From Bigelowiella natans CCMP2755 (Eukaryota; Cercozoa; Chlorarachniophyceae): 22,500 bases of DNA. The stretch lies in NCBI GenBank assembly GCA_000320545.1, contig ADNK01001893.1, positions 1 through 22,500 on the forward strand, given 5' to 3'. Shown in pieces: positions 10,161 to 19,437 of this stretch. The notes below the pieces were generated by a model that did not search any database, was not told the DNA's origin, and worked only from the letters and a program-made list of their open reading frames with translations. How positions within the stretch are numbered: the stretch's first letter is position 1; each line of letters begins with the position of its first letter. The position numbers were made by a program, and so were the translations under genes.

Positions 10161-10704
10161 TAGATACATCATCGGTCGATCAAACAGCAGTAGATATCTT
10201 CTATCTGAAATAATCATACAACATCATACTCCATTATTTCTTTCACTCTACGATGTATCACCATCTAGAAAAGAGTTAGCTATAAAATGCATCCTCATTG
10301 CCAACAAGTGCCATTGCCCGCAAATATGCACCTTTATTGCTCACTAAGCTAACACCACGATTACTCTGGATAAGGAGGGCATTCCTTCGCAACAACATCA
10401 TATTCTCCATTTATTTCTATTTTTCTTGTAGATATCTACACATGACATGCACATATTCATTTTTGCTATACGGCGTGCAATCTTCATCAATGCAGGTGCG
10501 GTGGTGGGCGCCGCTGTAGGAGGACCGATGGGAGCGTTCGCAGGAGCCAAAGCGGTATTATATACATGCCACTATTCGTTGTGTCATGGTTATCATATCA
10601 CATTACATCACTAGGAGAACAACAAGAAGAAAACGGCCAGCCAAATTGGGAGAAAGCGTTTCTTTATTTTAGATATCATAAATAAATACGCATGTGTGGT
10701 GTGA
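8771..10704 (+). CDS. Unknown protein with PP1-docking-like KKRVTFAD motif and glycine-zipper segment, 7 exons
   Basis: Exons 8771-8906, 9033-9158, 9288-9442, 9631-9817, 9901-10122, 10496-10554 and 10615-10704 join in consistent phase and give about 324 aa. The start is the ATG at 8771, whose frame continues into exon 2. A second natural-looking frame overlaps exon 1, so the N-terminus is less certain. Visible parts: a Ser/Thr-rich linker in exon 3, an acidic LEELMELEDLPIIPDFEE helix (140-157), KKRVTFADD (205-213) of the RVxF type used to dock protein phosphatase 1, a Lys-rich stretch, and GAVVGAAVGGPMGAFAG (276-292), a glycine-zipper-like segment able to pack in a membrane or helix bundle. 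Alternatively the last exon starts at 10673 after a better polypyrimidine tract, ending the protein at TAA 10681. IPIIPD-type wording occurs in IFT43, but the rest does not match. No function is assigned. Confidence 0.6.
9505..9600. repeat. Tandem duplication of a 42-48 bp unit containing GGTGAT repeats
   Basis: The unit starting ACGAACCTTATCATGGTGAT and ending GATGTAAACACTT occurs twice in a row. The first copy has one extra GGTGAT. It lies wholly inside the third intron (9443-9630) of the RVxF/glycine-zipper gene. Confidence 0.85.
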
Positions 10705-10707
10705 ATT

Positions 10708-10978
10708 TTACATACGTGTATAGTTATTTCGATTGGAACTATTTGGATATATTGGCCAGTTATCCTCAAAACGCACGCGACTCTCCTTCTTTCTTCTATT
10801 TCTTCTGCGCGCTCTTGCCTTTCTATAACCATTTACTTCCACACCTGTATTATTATACATTGCTGTAGCCTTTCTCATCGCTATCTTGCTATAAAATGCA
10901 TAGGCTGCAGTTGGTACTGCATTCGGCGCTACGACTTCAATAATTGCAAGAAAAGTCAAAGAATCCGATACCTGCGGT
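10708..10978 (-). CDS. Terminal exon of an unrecognised minus-strand gene
   Basis: An open frame follows a good acceptor (tttcttctcctcag, ending at 10979), enters in phase 2, and gives 89 residues before the TAA at 10710-10708. The encoded part begins PQVSDSLTFLAIIEVVAPNA, moderately hydrophobic. It continues through a helix-like AMRKATAMYNN, then a basic block ARARRRNRRKKESRVRFEDNW and a short polar tail. RVRFED resembles the PP1-docking RVxF motif. There is no ATG at its 5' end, so upstream exons are needed; I could not place them confidently between 10980 and 11500. Its stop lies 3 bp from the proposed stop of the plus-strand neighbour. Amino-acid composition suggests a real exon; no family recognised. 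Confidence 0.4.
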
Positions 10979-12145
10979 CTGAGGAGAAGAAATGTAGAGT
11001 ACACCGAAATCGTTGAAGGATGATAAATGAGAACTTGATAGATCAGGAGGAGGGCGTAATAGAATGAACGAGTTGGGTATTAGATGTGGCCTCGTGGCTG
11101 CATTTCTTTACATCGACACTTCTCTTTCAGTAGCACCTTGAAGAATCCTTCGATCACCTGCAACGCAAGGCATGCACATACGAGCATAAGCTAAGTGTAA
11201 ATAATAGGCATCTGGAAAAATGTAAAATGTAGAAGAATCACAATACGCCGCACGATGAAACACGTACAGGAGCAAATCAATGCGGCGTCACGCACTTTCC
11301 ATGAAGTCAAGTTTGTCGACGTCGTAATAAAACAAAGCATGGCTCGCATCGTGTGCATGCAATTATTTAAAAAGCACACGCAGCGTGGTAGATCTTTCAG
11401 ACGGCGCTTAGACACCATGTTCAATTTGAGCAACAGCTTTTCTGACTGTGAGCTCTGATCTGGTGATCCTTGCTCGCGACAGGATCGGTTGGTCAGCCTG
11501 ATCACTGGATTGCACGCTGCCGTGCGCACAATGCAGCTGGATGACGCAATGCTAGAATGCTCTCATTGGCCATGCGCGCGTGCACATCTAGGCATGTCAC
11601 TGCTACTGACAGAACAAGCTAGCAAGGTGCGGAAATTGATGAACATCATTGCGTAACATTTGAAAATGAGAGCGCCTACACAGCGGAGCTCAAGAGCACG
11701 ACATTTAGACAAGCCATTGTTCTAATCCCAGGCCTTTCTTCGTGGCTCAGAGTCGTGATTCGTATTCAGCGTCGTCGTCACTGTCCTAGCACTTGAGAAC
11801 CTGCACAGAGACACATAGCTTCTGAACATAACTCACATCTCCCTCAAAACACATTTTGCATGCCACTATTTGGATCTTGTTTGCATAAAGACAGTTGCTG
11901 TTGAATATTTGCTGCTGCACACGTACCAACCTTTTCACATTTGTAGCTGCTGCACCCGATGACTTTCTACTTCTTGATGTCTGAATGTTTGTTTTTGTGT
12001 TACCGTCATCATCATCATCATCGCAATATCGTCGACATTATTCACATTTTGAAAACAAAGCAGGTTTCATACGGCTCTTTCCTATCATCATCATCATCAT
12101 CATTATCATCATCTGCAATTATATTTGGTGGGTATGGAACAATTG

Positions 12146-12183
<38 letters not shown>

Positions 12184-12362
12184 GATCCATCTCCAGGTAT
12201 GTGTAACATTGTTGAGTCTTCGTTTATCACAACGATAACTGACCATTGGCCGATATAGGGCAGGATCCTTACTCCTTGGAGTCGCAGCAGATAGATCCAG
12301 AAACACCTATTAAGGCATTCATTTTCGTCGCTACATAAAAAACTGTGATAATATAAAATCAC

Positions 12363-12406
<44 letters not shown>

Positions 12407-12425
12407 TGACACATTGGCCAGCTAA
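10979..12425. other. Mostly unassigned stretch with CAT, CA and CT repeats
   Basis: Apart from the weak fragment at 11197-11458, nothing here can be joined into a gene. Simple repeats: CAT-type at about 12007-12023 and 12085-12115, (CA)n at about 12149-12180 and (CT)n at about 12366-12401. Isolated exon-like pieces at about 11959-12063 and 12243-12330 may belong to the gene ending at 12729. Bases 11460-11950 are stop-rich and dense in GCA/TGC words. Confidence 0.5.
11197..11458 (+). CDS. Possible coding fragment, unknown
   Basis: An open frame of about 87 codons runs from after a TAA near 11196 to TGA 11456-11458, with an ATG at 11255 giving 67 aa (MKHVQEQINAASRTFHEVKF onward). The residue mix is that of a soluble basic helical protein, with a RSFRRRLDTMFNL stretch. 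No splice partners or family were recognised. The surrounding 11000-11950 is rich in GCA/TGC words and full of stops. This could be an isolated small gene, one exon, or the remains of a mobile element. Confidence 0.2.
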
Positions 12426-12729
12426 ATGAACAAACAACAGCGAAGAAGAGCACAGAATAGGAGACAGAATATAGTGAATACAAAGCTAGGAGGAGAGACA
12501 TGTATGATCTCGACAACCTTCTTCCTTTCTCTTTCCCTTGCTGCCGCCTTTTTCCTTGTGACTTCAGAAATGAACCTTTTCTTTGTTTCTAGGCTGCCAT
12601 TGCTGCTGCTACAACTACCACCTAATTTCTGCCGATATGAGCCTCGATACCCAGCTGGAAACTTACTCGTTGATGCTTGGACTATCAGTTATCATCGTTA
12701 TCATTAGCAATTACTTGTTAAAGTGGTAG
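12426..12729 (+). CDS. Candidate small tail-anchored protein, 2 exons
   Basis: Exon 12426-12501 starts at ATG (MNKQQRRRAQNRRQNI) and ends with donor gtatga in phase 1. Exon 12593-12729 follows a strong acceptor (tttctttgtttctag), restores the frame and ends at TAG. It encodes a Cys-rich CCHCCC stretch, then DMSLDTQLETYSLML and a hydrophobic end GLSVIIVIISNYLLKW. The product would be 70 aa: a very basic N-terminus and one C-terminal membrane anchor. A plausible upstream exon (about 12243-12330, PLADIGQDPYSL onward) and a candidate 12-nt micro-exon at 12183-12194 suggest the gene may begin earlier, but I could not join them in phase. The overlapping long frame 12426-12707 reads through the intron. 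Family not recognised. Confidence 0.35.
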
Positions 12730-12901
12730 GCTTCATGAAAATATGGTGTATATATAGAGTGACACAACCATGATGGTAGCAATGGCAAAGGGCTTGCGTC
12801 ATCATGCTAACGACAACGACGACATCGATGCAATCTAAGCTGAACTTGGTGGGAAAGTATTCCTTTGCTATGGCAATGATCACTGTGTGTCGTTGCTCTA
12901 A

Positions 12902-13702
12902 TTACTGACATCTCTTTCTTGGGGAGGACGCTATCGAATCTGACACGCCACTTGTGCTACTCTTGCGTTCAGAAATAGCTCTTGATGGTGACGGTGATGG
13001 GATTCGTCTTCGTGCAGAGGATGGCTCTCCAGCTTCTCGCCTTGTCTTATTACTTCTACTACTACTATTTTTGCGAGTGTGATGTTGGCCTTTCCTGCCT
13101 CCACCTCTCCCTCTCCACCCCCCTCCACCTCTCTTACTGGCAGCAACACTGCTATTGAAAAAGTCGCTTTTGGCCTTCTTTATCATCTGGCATATAGATA
13201 CTATATCATTCTTATTCATACTTTATTGTTGTTACGCTTTTGTGATTTGCTTCTCGACGGGCTGTCTAACAGCCTTACAGTCATAACAATAGCTACTAAT
13301 ACATTTCTGATTGATCATGCTTCTTCTTACACACAGTGTGGCAATTTTGAAGTCAGACTGACGACGGTTGAGGAAACAACATCATGGGTGTGATTTCACG
13401 TTGATTTTGTCATGTATATCATGTTCCCCTCATCACCTTCTTTTGTCTTTGACTTCGCTTGGCTTTAGTAAGCGATTTTTTTGTTGATAGCGACCCCTAT
13501 GGGGATGGGGGAGGGGGGGGGCAAGGTATACGGTAGAGGGGAAATTGAAGAAAGAAAATGGAGTGGCGTAGAGTCAGAAAGCGAGGAGGAGAGGAGGAAA
13601 AAGTGAGAGAAAAGAAATAAGGTGTACACGTTGACATACATCATCTCTATTTCGTCATTGGTGCCCATCAGCTCCCCCTCCCCCCCCCCCCCCCCTCTCT
13701 CC

Positions 13703-13733
<31 letters not shown>

Positions 13734-13940
13734 TTACATCCATGAGCCTGGCTGAGAATGATTTCCCAACCGGTCTCTTAGTACTATTCGTTGTTGCTGG
13801 ACGCTTTAGCTGCCCAAAGCAAAGGGTGGCGCTGCTCATCTGCCGCGCCTGAAGGGCCTTCTTTGGCGCCTTGCGACTGATAGAAACGCAATTTTATTCA
13901 ATATACAGAATCAAGGGTCAAGGGCAGCAGAGGCACATAC

Positions 13941-13976
<36 letters not shown>

Positions 13977-14560
13977 TGCCGCTGTATTTTGAGATAAGCA
14001 GATAGTGGTAGCAGGTCAATACCACCTTGAGTTGACAACCCATGATTTTCGGATCTCGAAGGGATTCGTATGGCTGTTGCTATCTCTTCTCTTCCTCAAC
14101 TGCACGGCAATGTGCAGCTCTCCTATGTTCGGTGCCTCCCTAGGCCTGAAATGATGCTCCGATGGAAGCTCCTACAAGTAGAGGACGACGAAGACGACAA
14201 GGGGGGGGGAGAGGAATGGGAGGCATGAGCGGATTAGAAGAGGTTATTAACGATATATTTACAACACCACACACACAACAAACACACACACACACACACA
14301 CACGCACACACACACAATATCATATGTTTAATATAGATATCATAGTTGGAGGGAGGGAGGCTCGAGAGAGAAGATATATGAGAGGCAAGAAGAGGTACAA
14401 CACTAATGCATAGGATGATGGGTTGATTGATTCTCCAACCTACCACGCTCAATCGGGACAAGTTATTCACACTGCCCCCCCTTTGCCTCCTCCTAATTGC
14501 TTCTTCCCCCCTCTCCACTCCCATCAGCACGGCAGAGGGAATGGCTTGCTCCGCCGCCAT
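12902..14560 (-). CDS. Basic RGG/RS-rich protein, complete, 5 exons
   Basis: Exons 14560-14444, 14171-14026, 13876-13738, 13496-13437 and 13186-12902 join with matching phases into about 248 aa. The ATG at 14560 sits in a good context (CACAATGGCGG). Exon 2 follows a long pyrimidine tract ending cttgtag. Visible parts: an Arg-rich N-terminal helix (EEAIRRRQRGG), a central folded-looking stretch (GELHIAVQLRKRRDS; NPFEIRKSWVVN), Lys-rich blocks (RKAPKKALQ; KKSLTKAKRSQRQKK), an RGG box (KRGGGGWRGRGGGRKG) and an RS/SP tail (RRRIPSPSPSR). This composition is typical of nuclear RNA- or chromatin-associated proteins; that is inference. The second exon could hold a small domain I do not recognise. Introns carry CA, CAT and C/CT tracts. 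The last exon has a competing open frame (13149-12931), rejected because the upstream exons share the basic RS style. Confidence 0.6.
13676..13734. repeat. C-run plus (CT)n plus (CA)n in an intron of the RGG/RS gene
   Basis: About 17 C, then CT units, then CA units abut the donor of the exon at 13738-13876 (minus strand gtaagtgtgtgtg). Confidence 0.85.
13941..13977. repeat. (CAT)n tract in an intron of the RGG/RS gene
   Basis: About 12 CAT units. On the coding strand this could be read as poly-Asp, but the phase does not fit the next exon, so I treat it as intronic. Confidence 0.85.
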
Positions 14561-14925
14561 TGTGGAGGTGCCACTGAAGCTAGGAGCGAGAAAGACAAAA
14601 GAGAGAGGGTGAGAGAGAGAGGGTGAGAGAGGGTGAGAGGGTGAGAGAGAGAGAACAAGAGAGGGGTGGGCGAAACAGTGGAGAAGTTAAATATATGCAG
14701 CACCGATTCGAGGTTGTTCGTCAGAGATAAGGAAGAGTTACACACTACTTAAACCATGGTTTCTCTACTACTACAACTACTTACTACATGTCATGGTCTT
14801 CTCTGAATGCGCCTTTGGTCGCCATCATCGCAGCAGCCCTTCGTTGCAGCGGCTGGTTCCTGGTAAATGAAACAGAGGGAGGGAAGGGAGGAGGGGGGGG
14901 GTGACTTTAAGGAGCTGTACTTAAT

Positions 14926-15015
<90 letters not shown>

Positions 15016-15064
15016 CTTACTTATTTATTCAAATGCACATGTCCACCAATCCTCTCTTCATTTC
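14561..15064. other. Spacer between two co-oriented minus-strand genes
   Basis: Upstream region of the RGG/RS gene and 3' flank of the long minus-strand gene. It holds GAGAGG-type purine repeats (about 14604-14655), a G-run near 14893 and the CA/TA/GT palindrome. No gene is supported; the frame 14867-15271 is repeat plus antisense. Confidence 0.6.
14926..15009. repeat. (CA)n(TA)n(GT)n palindrome
   Basis: About 25 nt of CA, 34 nt of TA and 25 nt of GT follow one another without interruption. The outer arms are reverse complements and the centre is self-complementary, so the whole 84 nt can fold into one hairpin or cruciform. Confidence 0.92.
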
Positions 15065-15346
15065 CTACTTGATATTGCTGCTGCTGCTATCGGTGTATGT
15101 TCTTTCAGTAACTGGCTTGGATGTAATGACCAAGCAGCTCCTGTTCTTTGGCCCCCCCTTGTGGCCAAGCTTAAGACGAATATGCGCCGGTATGCCCCTC
15201 TCACCACCACGAGCACTCCATTTGGGAAAACAAGAAGATGGTGGCGATGTATTCATCATTTGCTGACGTAATAGCAAAGAGCAAGGGGGAGGGGGGGGGG
15301 TAGGGACAACACATAAGTGAATGAGATGACAGCACTACAATTGCTT

Positions 15347-15389
<43 letters not shown>

Positions 15390-17420
15390 CCTTTCATACA
15401 CACACACACACACACACACACATACACATACACACCTACCTTTATCTTCTCGCTCTTTACAAACACTGAGGATCTTTCCGAAAAGAGCTCGCGTTCCCTC
15501 GGCGTGTTTCCTGCAGCACAAACGAGAACGACAAAAGCAACAACGATAACAACAACAACAACAACAATTGAGTGTGAGTACAAAGCCGATGGATCGCCGA
15601 GCAACTGCTGACATCCCTTGCTTGTGCAACGACATTCCATATACAAATAATATACTCACCTTTATGCAAATTAGAAACACATATATCATTACCATCAATC
15701 ACAACTTCCGGCAGCAACTTCCATATCTTCATTATCATCATCATCTTATCTCAAACAACTACACGATATACCTACAGCGCCTATATCAGGCACATCCATT
15801 TCTAAGTCGTCATCCACCAGTCCATGCCATTGTCTCCGCAGGTAAGAGTCGGCCTCGTGAGACTCTGCCTCCTATGAATCAATTGCCGCAGGGTGAGGGG
15901 GGGGGGGGGGGTGTGATAAAATGAGGAGTATTGTGCAGCTATCTAATCACAAACTCCGATTGATTATATTTCCCATTTCTAAATATACATACGTGTACAC
16001 TATTAGTTCGGTCTCCAATTTTTGTGTAACATTCAAATCTCATTAGCATGACGACAACTTAGCATAATAGACGCGGCTCTGTCTTTGATTTAGGTAATTA
16101 ATTGACTTTGCCCTCTTCATCATCATCTTCTTTTTTCAACTATATTCGAGAGGTACAAGGTTGTCCTTCATTATCATCGTTAAACAGACTATTATCAGCT
16201 CATGCTGTCATTTAACTTACTTGCTCCTGCGACCCAAGATGAAAGAGCCCACTTCCACTCTCTTCAATGCCTCCATAGCGCCACCCCCCGCCCTTGGTAG
16301 CATTAGTAGAGGTGCGGTGGTGTTGCCGTTGCTGCACACTTCGTCTGTGGGCTGCTTGCTCCTGCTGCCGTTTGGCTGGTGAAACCCTTCTGGCCGATTG
16401 ACTCCCCCCCCTACCATCGAGTAGTTGTCTTGTAGTTGTGTTGGAACTCGCTGCTCTCCTCTCAGAAAGAATCTGCTGTTCAGTTTGTGGTGGTATTCCC
16501 AGATTGCTAAGTGTAAGATGCGCTATGCTTCTTCCAGCCTCCTCATCACGCCGCCTTGCTCCTTCTGCTGTAGCCTCTTGTTGTTCCAACTCATGCTGCC
16601 CCTCCCCCTCCTCTGTTGAGGCAATCCCATTATCGGCTGCTGTCGACTTCGGCGTCCTAGTATTTTTTCTGTTGCCCCCCCCCCCCCCTTCTCTTACTTT
16701 TGGAGAGGGCTTAGAAATCCTCATCTTGGAAATACCAAAGGCCAGGGTTCGCGACGCATCGTGGCTGCTGCTGGTGGTGGTGCTGATGATGATGATTAGC
16801 TTTTATGAATACAACATGAAAAGATGGGAGAAGAAAAATATAGTCATTTCATCGTAGGTCAGCATTTGCCTCCATCTCTGGATGTTGTTGCGGATGGACC
16901 TACAACTACTATTACTGCTACCTCCCCTTGGGGCTGCTTTGAGTTGTCGGACCCACATATTCGTCGTTCCCGTCGTCATTAGCAACCAGATCTCTCCAAT
17001 TTGGCTGCTGCTCGATTTTGTAGTATAGCGTAGTAGTGTACATGGCGGTACCCGATGGATGGAGGGAGAAGCAATGTGAATAATATGATGATGATGATTA
17101 TGATCTCTATACTACGGCAACACAACACCCCGCTACCCATCCAGATCCCCGCCAATAGAAATAAAAACGACAACCAACTGATTACTACTACTATTACTAC
17201 TACTTCTACTTACCTCAGCAAGTGAGGGGGGTTTATGATGATCTGGCGATGATCCATCAGCCTCCTCTCGAATTTTAATTAAAACGTTTGAAACGTTGTC
17301 CAATGCCCTCAACACCAAACGTGGAGGCTGAAGGCTGAGAAGAGTGTCTTTTCCTTCTTCCTCCCCTGTTTTTACAACAGAATTGCCGGTGCTAGTGCTA
17401 GTGGTGTTGACCTCCAAAAT
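15065..17420 (-). CDS. 3' part of a long unrecognised multi-exon gene (last 7 exons)
   Basis: Exons 17420-17214, 17010-16922, 16782-16221, 15871-15772, 15704-15660, 15510-15440 and 15262-15065 join in perfect phase, giving about 423 residues to the TAG at 15067-15065. Several donors are canonical (GAG|gtaagt, CAA|gtaagt, AAG|gtgagt). The first listed exon has no ATG and follows acceptor tttttgtag, so it is internal. Recognisable features: a helical RLVLRALDNVSNVLIKIREE (residues 33-52 of this part), a long polar low-complexity region with Gln/Arg-rich helices (EGARRRDEEAGRS), an acidic VDDDLEMDVPDIGAVVIDGN stretch that spans two introns, and a basic tail (HIRLKLGHKGGPKN). No family recognised. 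The open frame 16724-16212 is only part of the third exon. The protein is probably a large, partly disordered regulatory or scaffold protein; that is inference from composition. Confidence 0.55.
15351..15421. repeat. (CT)n followed by (CA)n in the last intron of the long minus-strand gene
   Basis: About 18 CT units, then about 12 CA units, inside the 177-nt intron 15439-15263. Confidence 0.9.
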
Positions 17421-17490
17421 CTACAAAAACATGCAGAACCAAATCTATCAAAATATGCAGAACCAAATCCATCAAAACATAAGGATCCAA
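17408..17490. repeat. 24-bp tandem repeat, about three degenerate copies
   Basis: The unit AAAACATGCAGAACCAAATC plus four bases occurs at about 17426 and again 24 bp on, with degenerate copies on either side. It abuts the acceptor of the exon at 17420-17214 on the minus strand. Because 24 is a multiple of three it stays open in some frames. Confidence 0.75.
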
Positions 17491-17637
17491 AGGAAAACAG
17501 GCACTCTATTGTCACAAGTTCTTTTCTAGTGTATCTACTGTTGGTCGAGCATAGGCAGAAACACCGCAGCCCCCCATCTCCACCTCCCCCACCCAGAAGG
17601 AAAAAAAAGGAGTTGTCCAGTGAGCAACCTTTCATAC

Positions 17638-17906
17638 TCTCGTCATATTCGTGTAGTGGGATTTTATAAAACCCCTGCTGCAACAACAACGACAACTACT
17701 ACTACTACTGACAGTATAACCGCATCGCATAGATATGTGAGGAATAGGCCAGGCCCGACTCGTAGCTTTGAATCAACTTGCAATGCGTATTGCTGCATAT
17801 ATTCGCTGAATTTCTCGAACGTGATACTGATTATGTGGTAGTTAAATTTGCATGAGAAACGAATGGCGACTGTACGATCAGATTCCCATCCCCCCTCTAT
17901 CTTACG

Positions 17907-17944
<38 letters not shown>

Positions 17945-18664
17945 ATAACTGGGGTATGCGCTAACTTTCATCATAGCCCATCCCCATCGGAATCACCACC
18001 TCTTCATTTTTCCGTACTCCGCGTGCCATTCAGCATTTGCTAGCAGTGTGGCGTCCCCCAATAAAAATGGTGACTCAATCGCCATTGCCTTGGTAATGTG
18101 TACGTGGAGCTAACGTGTTGTAACATAAGAAGCACTACATCAGTCCACACAGTAGGACATGCTATTTGCGATCCAAAGTTAGTTGCTTTATCGTCAATGT
18201 ACGACGACGGGCTACTCACATTGACAAAAGCTTCCTTGTCAATAACTTTACCAAGCATATCCTTAGAATCGACCATTGCGTGTTTCTCATCCCCGCCCCC
18301 CAGCCCCAGCTGCTGCTGTGTGGCCGCCTTCCACAAGCCTTTCACAGCGTCTACAACGGACTTCTCCATTTGCTTTGAGATGGCTATTATATATTCTCCC
18401 TACTCTAATTTTATATTTTCCGTCCGTGCCCCAACATACTCGTATCCTGTGTAAGATTGGGTATTTGCTTTGATGAAAAATGTGGATGGTACACCTCATT
18501 ACTTTTTGACGAGGCAAACAGCTGCAAAAAAGGGATACATTTCACGGCCCATACCTCTCCGCTAAAATAGCACGTAGTTCCTTGCTGCAACCCGATTTTC
18601 GATTAAAACGTATTACGAGGGTAGGCGGTGGCTGCGGATACGAAGAAGACTGTGCACGTAACTG
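17638..18664 (-). CDS. Candidate 5' exons of the same minus-strand gene (junctions only partly resolved)
   Basis: Well-phased run: 18584-18440 (or split by a 33-nt intron 18554-18522), 18383-18220, 18134-18104 and 18039-18000. Exon 18383-18220 encodes KQMEKSVVDAVKGLWKAATQ and ends with donor gtgagt; its intron upstream (56 nt) joins in phase. Two later likely exons, 17900 to about 17740 (SITFEKFSEYMQQY; KLRVGPGLFLTYLCDA) and about 17677-17638 (FYKIPLHEYDESM or the overlapping GFIKSHYTNMTR), do not join to their neighbours in phase as I read them. An overlapping frame 18664-18555 (QPPPTLVIRFNRKSG) competes with 18608-18440. Presumably this is the same gene as 15065-17420, since no stop-plus-start break is obvious. 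A TA tract lies in the intron at 17911-17942. Start codon not located. Confidence 0.35.
17909..17942. repeat. (TA)n tract
   Basis: About 16 TA units directly upstream (minus strand) of the acceptor of the exon starting at 17900. Confidence 0.9.
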
Positions 18665-19028
18665 CTTTTGTCAGTTGGGAGGGGGTTGCAGTTGGAAAGT
18701 TTATTTCATCTTAATAGCATCAAACTGCTCGTCGCACCCTCAATAAGCCAACCTATTCTCAGCTAAACCAAACGCCTGCTGTGCCGCTGGTCCGACAAGC
18801 AGATTGCGTGTCTCATCCAAATAAAAAAGCGTTGAATTTGTACAAATTCTTTGCCGCAGCTGGCGGACGGGCCGGATGTTGTGTTGTCGCAAGGCGAAGA
18901 AAACTGAGATTTTATCGCATGGAGATCGGCTTTTAGGTTGTACAGTTCGTGCCCATGCCAAGGGAGACTTGGAGCATGCGACAACTCCTCGAATCAAAAT
19001 GTAATGGGAATTGGCCTGGATTCTGGTA

Positions 19029-19066
19029 CAGCAATTCTCTTCCGAAGCAGCAATTCTCTTCCGAAG
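19029..19066. repeat. Exact 19-bp tandem duplication upstream of the gene at 19106
   Basis: CAGCAATTCTCTTCCGAAG occurs at 19029-19047 and immediately again at 19048-19066, 40 bp upstream of the plus-strand start codon. It lies between two divergent genes and could be a doubled regulatory site or a recent slippage event. Confidence 0.9.
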
Positions 19067-19105
19067 ATTCCAGCGACGCCTCCACATAACTCACATCGTA
19101 CCACG

Positions 19106-19400
19106 ATGGCGGTGAGCTTGCACGGGGTTTCTACAGCCCCCTCCCTGCACCGTGTTCGCATTCCAGACGATGTTAAAGCCGGCCAACCTTTTAACGTTGT
19201 GGTCGATGGGAAGACCTACCAGTTGAGGGCTCCTCAGCACTTGAAGCCAGGAGAAGAAATGACATTTCAGCTCGCCGCAACGACGACCCCGCAGGTTGCT
19301 TCTGAACTTTCTTTCAAACGTGATTTGCTGCTTTCTTTCACAGGATTATGCAAATAATTATAATACCTGTATGTAACATATATATGTATATAGAAAAATA

Positions 19401-19437
<37 letters not shown>

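Noticed and set aside
8771-10704. Identification of this gene as the ciliary protein IFT43
   Set aside because: Only the short DLPIIPDFEE stretch recalls IFT43; the order of other motifs and the glycine zipper do not fit.
12931-13149. Alternative frame in the last exon of the RGG/RS gene (MLLPVREVEGGG)
   Set aside because: It enters in a phase that the preceding exon does not supply, and its composition differs from the basic RS style upstream.
14162-14413. Plus frame beginning MEAPTSRGRRRRQ
   Set aside because: Antisense to the acceptor and pyrimidine tract before exon 2 of the RGG/RS gene; it runs into a CA repeat.
18555-18664. Diacylglycerol/sphingosine kinase domain from LVIRFNRKSG
   Set aside because: Only a few residues resemble the kinase NPKSG motif; no downstream catalytic motifs were seen, and an overlapping frame fits the neighbouring exon better.
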